A stretch of 64,000 bases of DNA from Sinorhizobium americanum (lineage in GTDB: Bacteria > Pseudomonadota > Alphaproteobacteria > Rhizobiales > Rhizobiaceae), in contig NZ_LNQC01000071.1 in assembly GCF_001651855.1 (NCBI RefSeq), positions 178,243-242,242 on the forward strand, in the 5' to 3' direction. Below the pieces are notes generated by a model that did no database searches, had not been told where the DNA came from, and was given only the letters and a program-made list of their open reading frames with translations. Made by a program: the position numbers and the translations under genes. Shown in pieces: positions 42,977-51,181 of this stretch; position 1 is the stretch's first letter; every line of letters starts with the position of its first letter.

Positions 42977-44206
42977 GTGACCATCGCTTACAAAACCGCG
43001 TTTCTTGCGCTTGCCCTGCTCGGATCGACCGCGCTCGGCAGCGTTGCCGCACAGGCCGCCGACCAGGAGATCAGCTGGATCTATTGCGGCGACAAGATCG
43101 ACCCGATCCACGAGAAATACATCAAGGAATGGGAAGGCAAGAACCCCGGCTGGAAGGTGACGCCGGAAGTCGTCGGCTGGGCGCAGTGCCAGGACAAGGC
43201 GACGACACTTGCGGCGGCCGGCACGCCGGTCGGCATGGCCTATGTCGGATCCCGCACGCTCAAGGAATTCGCCGAGAACGAACTGATTGTTCCGGTTCCG
43301 ATGACCGAGGAAGAGAAGAAGAGCTACTATCCGAACATCGTCGACACGGTGACCTTCGAGGGAACCCAGTGGGGCGTTCCGATCGCCTTTTCGACAAAGG
43401 CTCTTTACTGGAACAAGGACCTGTTCAAGCAGGCCGGCCTCGACCCGGAAACCCCGCCGAAGACCTGGGCTGACGAAATCGCCTTCGCAAAGCAGATCAA
43501 GGAAAAAACCGGCATTGCCGGCTATGGTCTGCCGGCCAAAACCTTCGACAACACTATGCACCAGTTCATGCATTGGGTTTACACCAACAACGGCAAGGTG
43601 ATCGACGGCGACAAGATCGTCATCGACAGCCCCGAAGTGCTGGCGGCCCTGCAGGCTTACAAAGACATCACACCCTATTCCGTCGAAGGGGGCACGGCTT
43701 ACGAGCAGAACGAAATCCGGACCATCTTCCTTGATGGGAAAGTCGGCATGATCCAGTCGGGCTCGGGCGCCGCCGCCCTGCTGAAGGGGACGAAGATCAA
43801 CTGGGGCATTGCGCCGCTGCCGCTCGGCCCCTCGGCCAAGGGCGAAGGCACGCTCTTGATCACCGACAGCCTGGCGATCTTCAAGGATACCGGCGTCGAG
43901 GAAAAGGCGATCGAATTCGCCAAGTTCATCACCTCTCCGGGTCCGCAGGGAGAGTACGAACTGCAGGGCGGCGCGGGGCTGACGCCGCTGCGCCCGTCGC
44001 CGAAGGTGGATGAATTCGTCAAGGCCGATGCATCCTGGAAGCCTTTGATCGACGGGATCGCCTATGGTGGACCGGAGCCGCTCTTCAAGGACTACAAAGG
44101 CTTCCAGAACACCATGATCGAAATGGTCCAGTCGGTCGTCACCGGCAAGGCAGAACCGGCCGATGCCTTGAAAAAGGCCGCTGCCGATCTCGAACAGTAC
44201 AAGTAA
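42977..44206 (+). CDS. ABC importer binding protein, family 1
   Basis: A 409-residue periplasmic protein. Signal peptide from a GTG start with GGGAG upstream: MTIAYKTAFLALALLGSTAL, GSVAAQA, cleaved before ADQEISW. The mature protein has the family segments PVGMAYVGSRTLKEFAENEL, WGVPIAFSTKALYWNKDLF and FLDGKVGMIQSGSG. Two early cysteines (YCGDK, AQCQDK) could form a disulfide. The ligand is not evident; the regulon context suggests an amino-sugar or amide-containing compound. Confidence 0.88.
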   Translation: MTIAYKTAFLALALLGSTALGSVAAQAADQEISWIYCGDKIDPIHEKYIKEWEGKNPGWKVTPEVVGWAQCQDKATTLAAAGTPVGMAYVGSRTLKEFAENELIVPVPMTEEEKKSYYPNIVDTVTFEGTQWGVPIAFSTKALYWNKDLFKQAGLDPETPPKTWADEIAFAKQIKEKTGIAGYGLPAKTFDNTMHQFMHWVYTNNGKVIDGDKIVIDSPEVLAALQAYKDITPYSVEGGTAYEQNEIRTIFLDGKVGMIQSGSGAAALLKGTKINWGIAPLPLGPSAKGEGTLLITDSLAIFKDTGVEEKAIEFAKFITSPGPQGEYELQGGAGLTPLRPSPKVDEFVKADASWKPLIDGIAYGGPEPLFKDYKGFQNTMIEMVQSVVTGKAEPADALKKAAADLEQYK

Positions 44207-44214
44207 GCCCGAGA

Positions 44215-44242
44215 GGACCGCGGGGCTCAGCTCCCGCGGTCC
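44215..44242 (+). terminator. Hairpin after the binding-protein gene
   Basis: GGACCGCGGG and CCCGCGGTCC form a perfect 10-bp stem with an 8-base loop, 8 bp after the stop. No T-tract. Third example in the window of a hairpin directly behind a binding-protein gene. Confidence 0.6.
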
Positions 44243-44290
44243 CTCCAATTCGCGGATAAGCCGCCTTCGCCGGCGGCCGGAGAGAGTGAC

Positions 44291-45421
44291 TTGGGACAAC
44301 TCAAACTCAACAAGGTTCAAAAATTCTACGGCACCTATGAGGTGCTGAAGAGCATCGAACTCGAGGTGAAGAACGGCGAATTCGTGGTCTTCGTCGGCCC
44401 CTCCGGCTGCGGCAAGTCCACGCTGCTTAGAATGATCGCCGGTCTTGACGAGACGACGGCCGGCGACATCGTCATCGACGGCAAGCGGGTCAACGACCTG
44501 CCGCCGGTCAAGCGCGGCATTGCCATGGTCTTCCAGTCCTACGCGCTCTATCCGCACATGACCGTGTTCGAGAACATCGCCTTTCCGCTGCGCGTGGAAA
44601 AGATGGCGGAGGAGAAGCTCAAGGCGAAGGTCGAGCATGCGGCGCGCATCCTCCATCTCGACCAGCGGCTGCAGCAGAAACCGGGCATGCTTTCGGGCGG
44701 GCAGCGCCAGCGCGTGGCGATCGGCCGGGCGATCGTGCGCGAGCCAAAAATCTTCCTCTTCGACGAACCGCTCTCGAACCTCGACGCGGCGCTGCGCGCA
44801 GACATGCGCATCGAGCTTGCGAAACTTCACCGGCAACTGAGGGCAACGATGATCTACGTCACCCACGACCAGGTCGAGGCGATGACGATGGCGGACCGGA
44901 TCGTCGTGCTGAATGCCGGTGAGATCGCCCAGACGGGCGCGCCGCTCGAACTCTATCACAAACCGGCCAACATCTTCGTCGCCGGCTTCATCGGCCATCC
45001 GAAGATGAATTTTCTGCCGGTCACATGCACCGGCCTGCGCGAGGACGGCGTCGAAATCGACTACAGAGGACAGACCGCTGTCCTACCGGTTACGCCCCGC
45101 AGCGGTATGGTTGGCCGTTCGCTGACGCTTGGCGTGCGACCGGAGCACATCCAGACGGGCTCCGCCGACCTGACGCTGGTGATCAACCCATCGGTCATCG
45201 AGCGCCTCGGAGCACACACGGTTGCCTACGCTTCGCTCGGCGGTGAGGGAGAGAACTATTGCGCCATGCTGCCGGGTACCGCCGTCATCCGCGCGGAAGA
45301 ACAGGTGACGACCGGCATCCGCGCCGCTGACGGCCACCTTTTCGACGAAAACGGCGTGGCCTTCGAGCGTCGGGTCGAGATGACCGACATCGATCTGGCC
45401 CTCTTTGATCCGGCGGCCTGA
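44291..45421 (+). CDS. ABC importer ATPase (UgpC/MsmK type)
   Basis: A 376-residue ATPase starting at TTG 44291, which places the conserved [13 protein letters not shown] at the N-terminus. Walker [11 protein letters not shown]-loop [11 protein letters not shown], signature [15 protein letters not shown], Walker [13 protein letters not shown] and H-loop [11 protein letters not shown] are intact, with a C-terminal TOBE region from about 240. It completes the importer of the Gfo/Idh operon. The GNAT gene starts 3 bp later. Confidence 0.9.
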   Translation: MGQLKLNKVQKFYGTYEVLKSIELEVKNGEFVVFVGPSGCGKSTLLRMIAGLDETTAGDIVIDGKRVNDLPPVKRGIAMVFQSYALYPHMTVFENIAFPLRVEKMAEEKLKAKVEHAARILHLDQRLQQKPGMLSGGQRQRVAIGRAIVREPKIFLFDEPLSNLDAALRADMRIELAKLHRQLRATMIYVTHDQVEAMTMADRIVVLNAGEIAQTGAPLELYHKPANIFVAGFIGHPKMNFLPVTCTGLREDGVEIDYRGQTAVLPVTPRSGMVGRSLTLGVRPEHIQTGSADLTLVINPSVIERLGAHTVAYASLGGEGENYCAMLPGTAVIRAEEQVTTGIRAADGHLFDENGVAFERRVEMTDIDLALFDPAA

Positions 45422-45423
45422 GC

Positions 45424-45924
45424 GTGACCGTATCGATACGACTGCTCGGTCCGGACGATGTCGAGACCTTCCGGCGCATCCGGCTCGAGGCGTTGCGCAC
45501 CGAGCCCGATTCCTTTGCCAGCAGCGTGGCGGATTGGGAAAAGCTTCCGGAGGGCGAATGGCGCCGGCGGCTGACCGACAATCCCGTCTTCGTCGCCTTC
45601 CGCAGCGACGAGCCGGTGGGCATCATGGGCCTGCTGCGGCAGAGCGCCAGCAGGATGGCGCATCGCGCCACCGTGGTCATGGTCTACGTGCATCGGAGCT
45701 TGCGCGGCAGCGGTGCCGCAGGGCTGCTGCTGGCGGCGGTGACCGACCACGCGCGGCATCAAGGCATCCGGCAATTGGAGCTGTCGGTCAGCGCCGAAAA
45801 CGCGGCGGCAATTACCTTCTACCGCCGCGAGCGGTTCGAGGGGGTCGGCCGTATTCCCGGCGGCTGTATCCGCAACGGGCGGGAAGTCGACGACATCATC
45901 ATGGTCCGGCGGATCGTCGATTGA
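45424..45924 (+). CDS. GNAT family N-acetyltransferase
   Basis: A 166-residue GNAT fold protein. It starts at GTG 45424 (VTVSIRLLGPDDVETFRRI), two bases after the ATPase stop. The acetyl-CoA site is seen as VYVHRSLRGSGAAGLLLAAV, with the R/Q-x-x-G-x-G/A pattern, and the C-terminal beta strand as LSVSAENAAAITFYRRERF. As the last gene of the importer operon it may acetylate an amine in the imported compound or a toxic intermediate. It converges with the SDR gene. Confidence 0.83.
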   Translation: MTVSIRLLGPDDVETFRRIRLEALRTEPDSFASSVADWEKLPEGEWRRRLTDNPVFVAFRSDEPVGIMGLLRQSASRMAHRATVVMVYVHRSLRGSGAAGLLLAAVTDHARHQGIRQLELSVSAENAAAITFYRRERFEGVGRIPGGCIRNGREVDDIIMVRRIVD

Positions 45925-45943
45925 GCCATGAGAGCCTGCGCAT

Positions 45944-46723
45944 TCACAGCGTCGAATTCAGCGCGCCGCCGTCGAGCAGAAGGTTCTGGCCGACGATGTA
46001 GCCGGCATACTGGCTGCACAGGAATGCCGCGGCGGCGCCGAACTCGCTCGGCGTGCCGACGCGCCCGGTCGGGTTCTGCGCATATTCCTCGGCGCGAGCC
46101 TTATCGAGCGAAATCCCGCGTGCCTTGGCGGATTTTGCGAGCAGCGTTTCCAATCGCTCCGTGGCATGCGATCCGGGCAGCAGGTTGTTGATGATAACGC
46201 CGTGGCGGGCGACCTGACGGGCCGTTCCGGCAACGAAGCCGGTGAGCCCGGTTCGCGCCCCATTGGAGAGACAGAGTTCCGGGATCGGCGATTTGACCGA
46301 GGCCGAGGTGATGTTGACGATGCGGCCCCATTTCCGCTCGATCATGCCGGGAATGACGGCCTTCATGAGCAGGATCGGCGCCAGCATATTCGACCTGATC
46401 GCCTCCAGCCAATTGTCTTCGGTCACGCTCGACCAGTCGCCCGGCGGCGGTCCCCCGGCATTGGTGATCAGGATATCCGGACGCGGCTCCGCCCGCAGGA
46501 GCGCTTCGCGGCCGTCCTCCGTCGTGACGTCGGCGGCGACGATCCCGACCTCCACGCCATAATCCTTACTGATGGCGCTAGCCGTTTCGCGAAGCTGTTT
46601 CGGCTCGCGCGCGTTGAGCGTCAGGATGACGCCCGCCTCGGCGAGCTTTTCGGCGACGCCGCGACCCAGCCCCTTGGAACCGGCGCAGACCAGCGCCCTC
46701 TTGCCTTTGATACCCAGATCCAT
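45944..46723 (-). CDS. SDR-like protein lacking the usual catalytic residues
   Basis: A 259-residue short-chain dehydrogenase fold. The nucleotide turn is CAGSKGLGRGVAEKLAEAG instead of TGxxxGxG, the NNAG site reads ITNAGGPPPG, and at the YxxxK position the sequence is LCLSNGARTGLTGF, so both Tyr and Lys are absent. This resembles the divergent BKR-like SDR subgroup noted for an imperfect catalytic tetrad. The C-terminus NLLLDGGALNSTL is typical. It is transcribed toward the GNAT gene; the M81 gene upstream on the same strand is 219 bp away. Function uncertain. Confidence 0.8.
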   Translation of the reverse strand: MDLGIKGKRALVCAGSKGLGRGVAEKLAEAGVILTLNAREPKQLRETASAISKDYGVEVGIVAADVTTEDGREALLRAEPRPDILITNAGGPPPGDWSSVTEDNWLEAIRSNMLAPILLMKAVIPGMIERKWGRIVNITSASVKSPIPELCLSNGARTGLTGFVAGTARQVARHGVIINNLLPGSHATERLETLLAKSAKARGISLDKARAEEYAQNPTGRVGTPSEFGAAAAFLCSQYAGYIVGQNLLLDGGALNSTL

Positions 46724-46942
46724 GCGATACTCCGATAGTTCTGTTTTTACGACTTGATTGGCAGACTGCCGAGGGCGCAGGGCGGCCTCATGCTCGCCGC
46801 GTGATGTCCGCTACCGCTTCCGAAAGGCGGGCAATCTCCTGCAGCGTTTAAATAGCTTACCGACGCCCTGGCGGTCTGGTCGAGCCCTTGCGCCATCATG
46901 TCGAGCGGCGTGCAGAGACGACGCCCGGATGCGGTTTCGCCA

Positions 46943-48418
46943 TCAAGCCGCCCCGCGTTGCGGGGCGTGGGGATCGCTTGTGATCGGCCAGATGTCACGC
47001 CGCGCGCGCCGATAGGGCGTCTTTGCCGGATCATTGGGGTAGGGCGTTCCGGCCGAGCAGTAGAGGATTTGCGAGGCGATCTTCGAGAACGAGGCGTAAA
47101 AGTGGTTGGTCGATTTGACGATCAGGATCTTCTTCGCGCTCGGATCGATACCCATGACCAAGAACAGGCTCGGGTCGAAGCTTTGGGCGCGTGTCGAATT
47201 CAAGATGATGTCGATGCCGCGATACTGGATATGCGCCGCATCGCCGAAGGGCGCGATGCTCTCGCCGAAGCGCATTTCGGCATTGCGCACCAGCCGCACC
47301 ACCCTGACGACGCCATCGATCGGATGGCCCGTGCCGGGGGCCGATTTCGCGCCGAAGCGCAAGGGGATTTCGGCGCCTTCGCCCGCCGCCATGCAGATCT
47401 GCACGGCCATCGGATCCCAGATGGTGCCGATCGCTGCATGCGTCACGCTGTTCGCGAGCAGTTCCTCGAGCACGACGGTCGCATCGCCCGCCGTGCCGCC
47501 GCCGGGATTGTCCCACATGTCGGCGATCACCACCGGCCCGGCGGGCGCGGCGATCGCCGCGGCGACCGCCTGCTTTTCGTCGATTTCCGGCATGCGGAAG
47601 GTGCCGCGCCTTTCGAAGAGTTCGAGGCCGAGTTCGCGGGCGAGCGCCTGGCCCTTCTTCGGGCGGCAGTCGGTGACGACAACCATCTTGGTGCCCATTT
47701 CCGGGACGTCGCCGGCCATGAAGCCGTGCACGACCGACAGCGACAGGACGTCCGGATCCTCGCGCTCGATCCGCATCAGCTTGTCGACGAAGCTGCGCAT
47801 CGGTTCGCGCGACGTCGGGAAGACGTCGATCATCCGGCAATCGAACACTGACATGACCGGACGGACGCGCCCTTCGAGCGTGTCGACGGCAATGCGCCAG
47901 AGGTCCTCGGCGCGATCGACGAAATCCGTATGCGGAAATTCCTTGAAGAAGACAAAAAAATCGGCGGCCGCGACGCGCTTTGCGGTGAGATGGCTGTGCG
48001 GGTCGAGCTCGACGCAGACAAGCACGTCCGGCCCGACGATCTCGCGCACGCGCGTCAGGAGATCGCCTTCGGTGTCCTCGTAACCGTCGGCGACCATCGC
48101 TCCGTGCAGCCCGAGGACGACGGCATCGACAGGGAGGGCCGACCGCAGTTGCCCGAGGATCTCATCGCGCAACTCCTCGTAGGTTTGCCGGTTGACGAGG
48201 CCGGCGGGGTCCGCCCAGGCGGCCGTCCCCTCGATCAGCTGCCAGCCCTTCTCCGCCGCCACGCGGCGGCCGACGGTGATCGGCGCGGTGCAGAGCGTCG
48301 GCGTTTCCGGATGCTTGCCGGGAGGCGCATAAAGCGACGCTTCGAAGGCGCGCCTGTCGATGCAGATCGGAGAGAAGGTGTTCGTTTCGGTGGCCAAAGC
48401 CGCGGTAAAAATGCGCAA
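46943..48418 (-). CDS. M81 family metallopeptidase (MlrC/microcystinase C-like), copy 1
   Basis: A 491-residue zinc metallohydrolase of the M81 family. MlrC cuts linear peptides in microcystin breakdown, but most homologues have no known substrate. It starts RIFTAALATETNTFSPI and has LGLHGAMVADGYEDTEGDLL, the metal site ELDPHSHLT, KEFPHTDFVDRAEDL and MWDNPGGGTAGDAT. No start ATG is in place. TTG 48418, 14 bases after the upstream stop and with GAGAAGG before it, gives the conserved N-terminus. It follows the NTF2-like gene. A second, quite different M81 gene lies at 53111. Confidence 0.85.
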   Translation of the reverse strand: MRIFTAALATETNTFSPICIDRRAFEASLYAPPGKHPETPTLCTAPITVGRRVAAEKGWQLIEGTAAWADPAGLVNRQTYEELRDEILGQLRSALPVDAVVLGLHGAMVADGYEDTEGDLLTRVREIVGPDVLVCVELDPHSHLTAKRVAAADFFVFFKEFPHTDFVDRAEDLWRIAVDTLEGRVRPVMSVFDCRMIDVFPTSREPMRSFVDKLMRIEREDPDVLSLSVVHGFMAGDVPEMGTKMVVVTDCRPKKGQALARELGLELFERRGTFRMPEIDEKQAVAAAIAAPAGPVVIADMWDNPGGGTAGDATVVLEELLANSVTHAAIGTIWDPMAVQICMAAGEGAEIPLRFGAKSAPGTGHPIDGVVRVVRLVRNAEMRFGESIAPFGDAAHIQYRGIDIILNSTRAQSFDPSLFLVMGIDPSAKKILIVKSTNHFYASFSKIASQILYCSAGTPYPNDPAKTPYRRARRDIWPITSDPHAPQRGAA

Positions 48419-48431
48419 TGCCGTCGCCTTC

Positions 48432-48920
48432 TCAATGACCCATCGGATTCGGCAGATAACCGGTGAAGCCAGAGATCTTCCACCGGCCTTCATGCAGCCG
48501 GCAATAATAGACCGTTTGCCACTTCAGGACATCGACGCTGCCGTCGGTCTTCCTGATCTCGCCATCGAACTTCTTGCGGGCGAGCGCCCGGTCGCCGTTG
48601 GTCTCGATATCCTCAAGCGTCGTGGTCGTGAAAATCGCCGCGCGCGCGTCTTCTGCGAAGGACTGCTCGGCAAAATCCCGGGCCTGGCGCAGCCACTCGT
48701 CGCGATAGGCAGCAAGCGACGGAAACGCCAGCCGCCAATCGTCAGGGCTTGCCGCCCGTTTTCCATCGATGCCGATGAAACCCTCTTCGACAAAATCGGC
48801 GGCCACCAGCGACCAGTCGGCGGCCAGGAAAGCGTCGATGTCGCGTGTCACCAGCATCTCCCAGATCTGATGCCGGGCGGCGTCGCTGACGGGGAAAGGA
48901 TTCTGGAAGGGATTCCGCAT
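48432..48920 (-). CDS. NTF2-like/SnoaL-type protein
   Basis: A 162-residue protein with the cone-shaped NTF2-like pattern: an N-terminal helix with TRDIDAFLAADWSLVAADF and later strands DVLKWQTVYYCRLHEGRWKI. Such domains serve as small isomerases, hydrolases or binding proteins. It is the first gene of the minus-strand unit, immediately before the M81 gene, and its upstream region holds the TGAAA/TTTCA dyad. Role unknown, likely in the same pathway. Confidence 0.7.
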   Translation of the reverse strand: MRNPFQNPFPVSDAARHQIWEMLVTRDIDAFLAADWSLVAADFVEEGFIGIDGKRAASPDDWRLAFPSLAAYRDEWLRQARDFAEQSFAEDARAAIFTTTTLEDIETNGDRALARKKFDGEIRKTDGSVDVLKWQTVYYCRLHEGRWKISGFTGYLPNPMGH

Positions 48921-48936
48921 GTGTTTCGCCCCTTAT

Positions 48937-48950
48937 TGAAATTCTTTTCA
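48937..48950. promoter_or_regulatory. Candidate RpiR-type operator between the divergent NTF2-like and RidA units
   Basis: TGAAA-TTCT-TTTCA, a 5-base-arm dyad 17 bp before the NTF2-like start, in the gap shared with the RidA-RpiR unit. It matches the dyad at 39930-39944. A TTGACT at 48978-48983 may be a -35 for the plus-strand unit. Confidence 0.5.
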
Positions 48951-49034
48951 TGGATGGCGTTTTTCTCTGGCCAAAATTGACTTTCTGTGGTGATTTGTCA
49001 ACGTAACGCGAAAATAATTTGCACAAGGTTCCTG

Positions 49035-49439
49035 ATGTCTATCAAACGTTATGGCGCCGAAGAGATCGGGGCAGGCGGAAAATTGCTGCCGTTCGCGCGC
49101 GCTGTGGAGGCAGACGGCTGGCTACATGTGTCCGGGCAGGTTGCCATGGAAAATGGCGAGATCGTAGACGGCAATATCGTCGCGCAGACCCACAAGGCGA
49201 TCGGCAATCTGCTGGCCATTTTGAAGGAGGCCGATTACGGTATCGAACACGTGGTGAGAGTCGGCGTCTGGCTGGACGACCCGCGCGATTTCTGGAGCTT
49301 CAACAAGATCTATCAGGAATATTTCGGAGCTCACCCGCCGGCACGTGCCTGCGTGCAGTCTTCGATGATGGTCGATTGCAAGGTGGAGATCGACTGCGTC
49401 GCCTATAAGCCCAAGGACGCCCGACATGTCGCGGGATGA
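49035..49439 (+). CDS. RidA family imine deaminase (cytoplasmic)
   Basis: A 134-residue Rid-family protein without a signal peptide. The sequence ends its core in PARACVQSSMMVDCKVEIDC, so the catalytic Arg (PAR) is kept, unlike the exported copy at 1768. Other marks are LHVSGQVAMENG and KAIGNLLAILKEADY. RidA hydrolyses reactive enamine/imine intermediates formed by PLP enzymes or amine oxidation, which suggests that an imine arises in this pathway. ATG 49035 has AAGG before it. The RpiR gene follows 60 bp later. Confidence 0.85.
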   Translation: MSIKRYGAEEIGAGGKLLPFARAVEADGWLHVSGQVAMENGEIVDGNIVAQTHKAIGNLLAILKEADYGIEHVVRVGVWLDDPRDFWSFNKIYQEYFGAHPPARACVQSSMMVDCKVEIDCVAYKPKDARHVAG

Positions 49440-49499
49440 GGAAAAGTGTGTGCGGATTTCCACCCGCATTTCGCGGCTCAGATAGGAGTGGCCGTCCGG

Positions 49500-50363
49500 A
49501 TGGATATTTTCGCAACCTTGCAGCATGAAAAGGAGCGGCTGTCGCAGTCGGAGAGCCGCATCGCCGACATTCTGCTCAACGACTTCGAATTTGCCGTCAA
49601 CGCATCGATCATCGAGCTTGCCGGCAAGGCCGATGTCTCGCCGCCGACGGTGACGCGCTTCTGCCGCCGGCTGGGTTGCGAGAGCTTTTCCGATTTCAAG
49701 GTGCAGCTGGCGCGCACGGCCTATGTCGGGATGCGCTACCTGAAGCCGGAGCCGAAAAGCCAGGAGACCGGCGATGTCGCCCAGGACATCATTACCAAGG
49801 CGCAGAACGCGCTGTTCCTGCTGCATCGTTCGCTCGACCTTGCCGCCCTCGAACAGGCAGCCGACCGCCTGGCCGGCGCGGAAATGATCTATGCCTTCGG
49901 TTCGGGCGGCAATTCCTCGATGATCGCGGGGGAATTGCAGAACCGCCTGTTCCGGCTCGGCCTGCGGATCACCGCGAGTTCCGACCACAGCATGCAATTG
50001 ATGCTGTCGGCAGCCGCCAGGCAGAGCGACGTGATCATCGGCTCGTCCTTTTCCGGTCGTAACGCCGAATTGGTGCGTGCCTTCGGCCTTGCCCGCGACG
50101 CCAAGGTTCCGACGATCGCACTTACCCAGACCGGCAGCCCGGTTGGGCGCGCCGCCGACATCACCGTTCCGGTCGATCTGCCGGAAGGCAACAATATCTA
50201 CCGGCCGACATCCACGCGCATTGCCTATGTGGCGCTGGTCGACATCCTTGCCAGCTTGGTCGCCTATCGCGTCCAACCGCAGGCGACCGCGACGCTCAGG
50301 CGCATCAAGCAGCAGCTGGTTGCGCACAGGGATGGCGACGATCGCCAGCTTCTCGGAGACTGA
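49500..50363 (+). CDS. RpiR/MurR family transcriptional regulator
   Basis: A 287-residue regulator. The N-terminal HTH_6 domain (residues 1-77) has SQSESRIADILLNDFEFAVN and SPPTVTRFCRRLGCESFSDF. The C-terminal SIS domain (about 125-265) has MIYAFGSGGNSSMIAGELQN and IIGSSFSGRNAELVRAF, which bind phosphosugars. RpiR regulators usually respond to a sugar phosphate or N-acetyl-sugar phosphate. It lies between RidA and the SDR/GH20/M81 genes and is the only regulator of the 40-54.5 kb region, so it is the best candidate for the TGAAA/TTTCA dyads. Confidence 0.88.
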   Translation: MDIFATLQHEKERLSQSESRIADILLNDFEFAVNASIIELAGKADVSPPTVTRFCRRLGCESFSDFKVQLARTAYVGMRYLKPEPKSQETGDVAQDIITKAQNALFLLHRSLDLAALEQAADRLAGAEMIYAFGSGGNSSMIAGELQNRLFRLGLRITASSDHSMQLMLSAAARQSDVIIGSSFSGRNAELVRAFGLARDAKVPTIALTQTGSPVGRAADITVPVDLPEGNNIYRPTSTRIAYVALVDILASLVAYRVQPQATATLRRIKQQLVAHRDGDDRQLLGD

Positions 50364-50364
50364 T

Positions 50365-51159
50365 GTGGCAGAGCAACCGCCCATGCCGAGATCCGTAGCG
50401 ATCGTCACCGGCGCGGCCGGCGACATCGGCCGGGCCATCGCCCGTCGCCTGGCGGACGGCCACGACCTCGTCCTTCTCGCCGATATCGACGGCGACGCGG
50501 CAGCCGGGGTTGCGCGCGAACTCGGCGCAGCGGAACGGTTCGCCGCCGTCGCCTGCGATGTAACGGATGCGGCAAGCGTGGCGGCCATGGCTGCATCGGC
50601 GGCCGAACTTGGCGTCGTCCATACGCTCGTCAACAATGCCGGCGCGGCGCGCGCCGTCAGCCTGCAGGAAACGACGCACGAAATCTGGCGGATGGACAAT
50701 GCCCTCAATCTCGAAGCCGCATTCCTCTGTTTCCGGGCGGTCGAAAAAATGCTGAAGGAAAGCAGGGGTTCGGTCGTCAATATCGCCTCGGTGAATGGCC
50801 TGGGCGTCTTCGGTCATCCGGCCTATAGCTGCGCCAAAGCCGGCCTCCTGCATCTGACCCGGCTCATCGCCGTCGAATACGGCAAGTTCGGCATTCGCTC
50901 GAACGCGGTGGCGCCGGGCACGGTGCGCACCCAGGCCTGGGAGACCCGGGCCTCCGCCAATCCGCAGGTCTTCGAGGAGGCCAAGCGCTGGTATCCGCTT
51001 CAGCGCATCGTCGATCCCGAAGACGTTGCGAATGCCGTCCATTTCCTGGCCGGGCCGCAGGCAAGAGCCATATCGGGGGTCTGCCTGCCGGTCGACTGCG
51101 GCCTCACCGCCGGCCAGACCGAACTCGCCCGCACGTTCTCGCAGTCCAGCCATTATTGA
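50365..51159 (+). CDS. SDR family oxidoreductase (classical active site)
   Basis: A 264-residue SDR with a complete set of motifs: SVAIVTGAAGDIGRAIAR, CDVTDAAS, LVNNAGAAR, the catalytic Ser in VVNIASVNG and HPAYSCAKAG (YxxxK). Start GTG 50365 has CGGAGA 6 bases before it and follows the RpiR stop by one base; ATG 50383 is the alternative. In this unit it may oxidize a sugar or hydroxy acid released from the substrate. GH20 follows 22 bp later. Confidence 0.87.
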   Translation: MAEQPPMPRSVAIVTGAAGDIGRAIARRLADGHDLVLLADIDGDAAAGVARELGAAERFAAVACDVTDAASVAAMAASAAELGVVHTLVNNAGAARAVSLQETTHEIWRMDNALNLEAAFLCFRAVEKMLKESRGSVVNIASVNGLGVFGHPAYSCAKAGLLHLTRLIAVEYGKFGIRSNAVAPGTVRTQAWETRASANPQVFEEAKRWYPLQRIVDPEDVANAVHFLAGPQARAISGVCLPVDCGLTAGQTELARTFSQSSHY

Positions 51160-51181
51160 CCAATCCCATTGGAGGATGCTC

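Noticed and set aside
42914..44998. Minus-strand frame opposite the binding protein and ATPase genes
   Set aside because: Shadow of two genes with clear family motifs on the plus strand.
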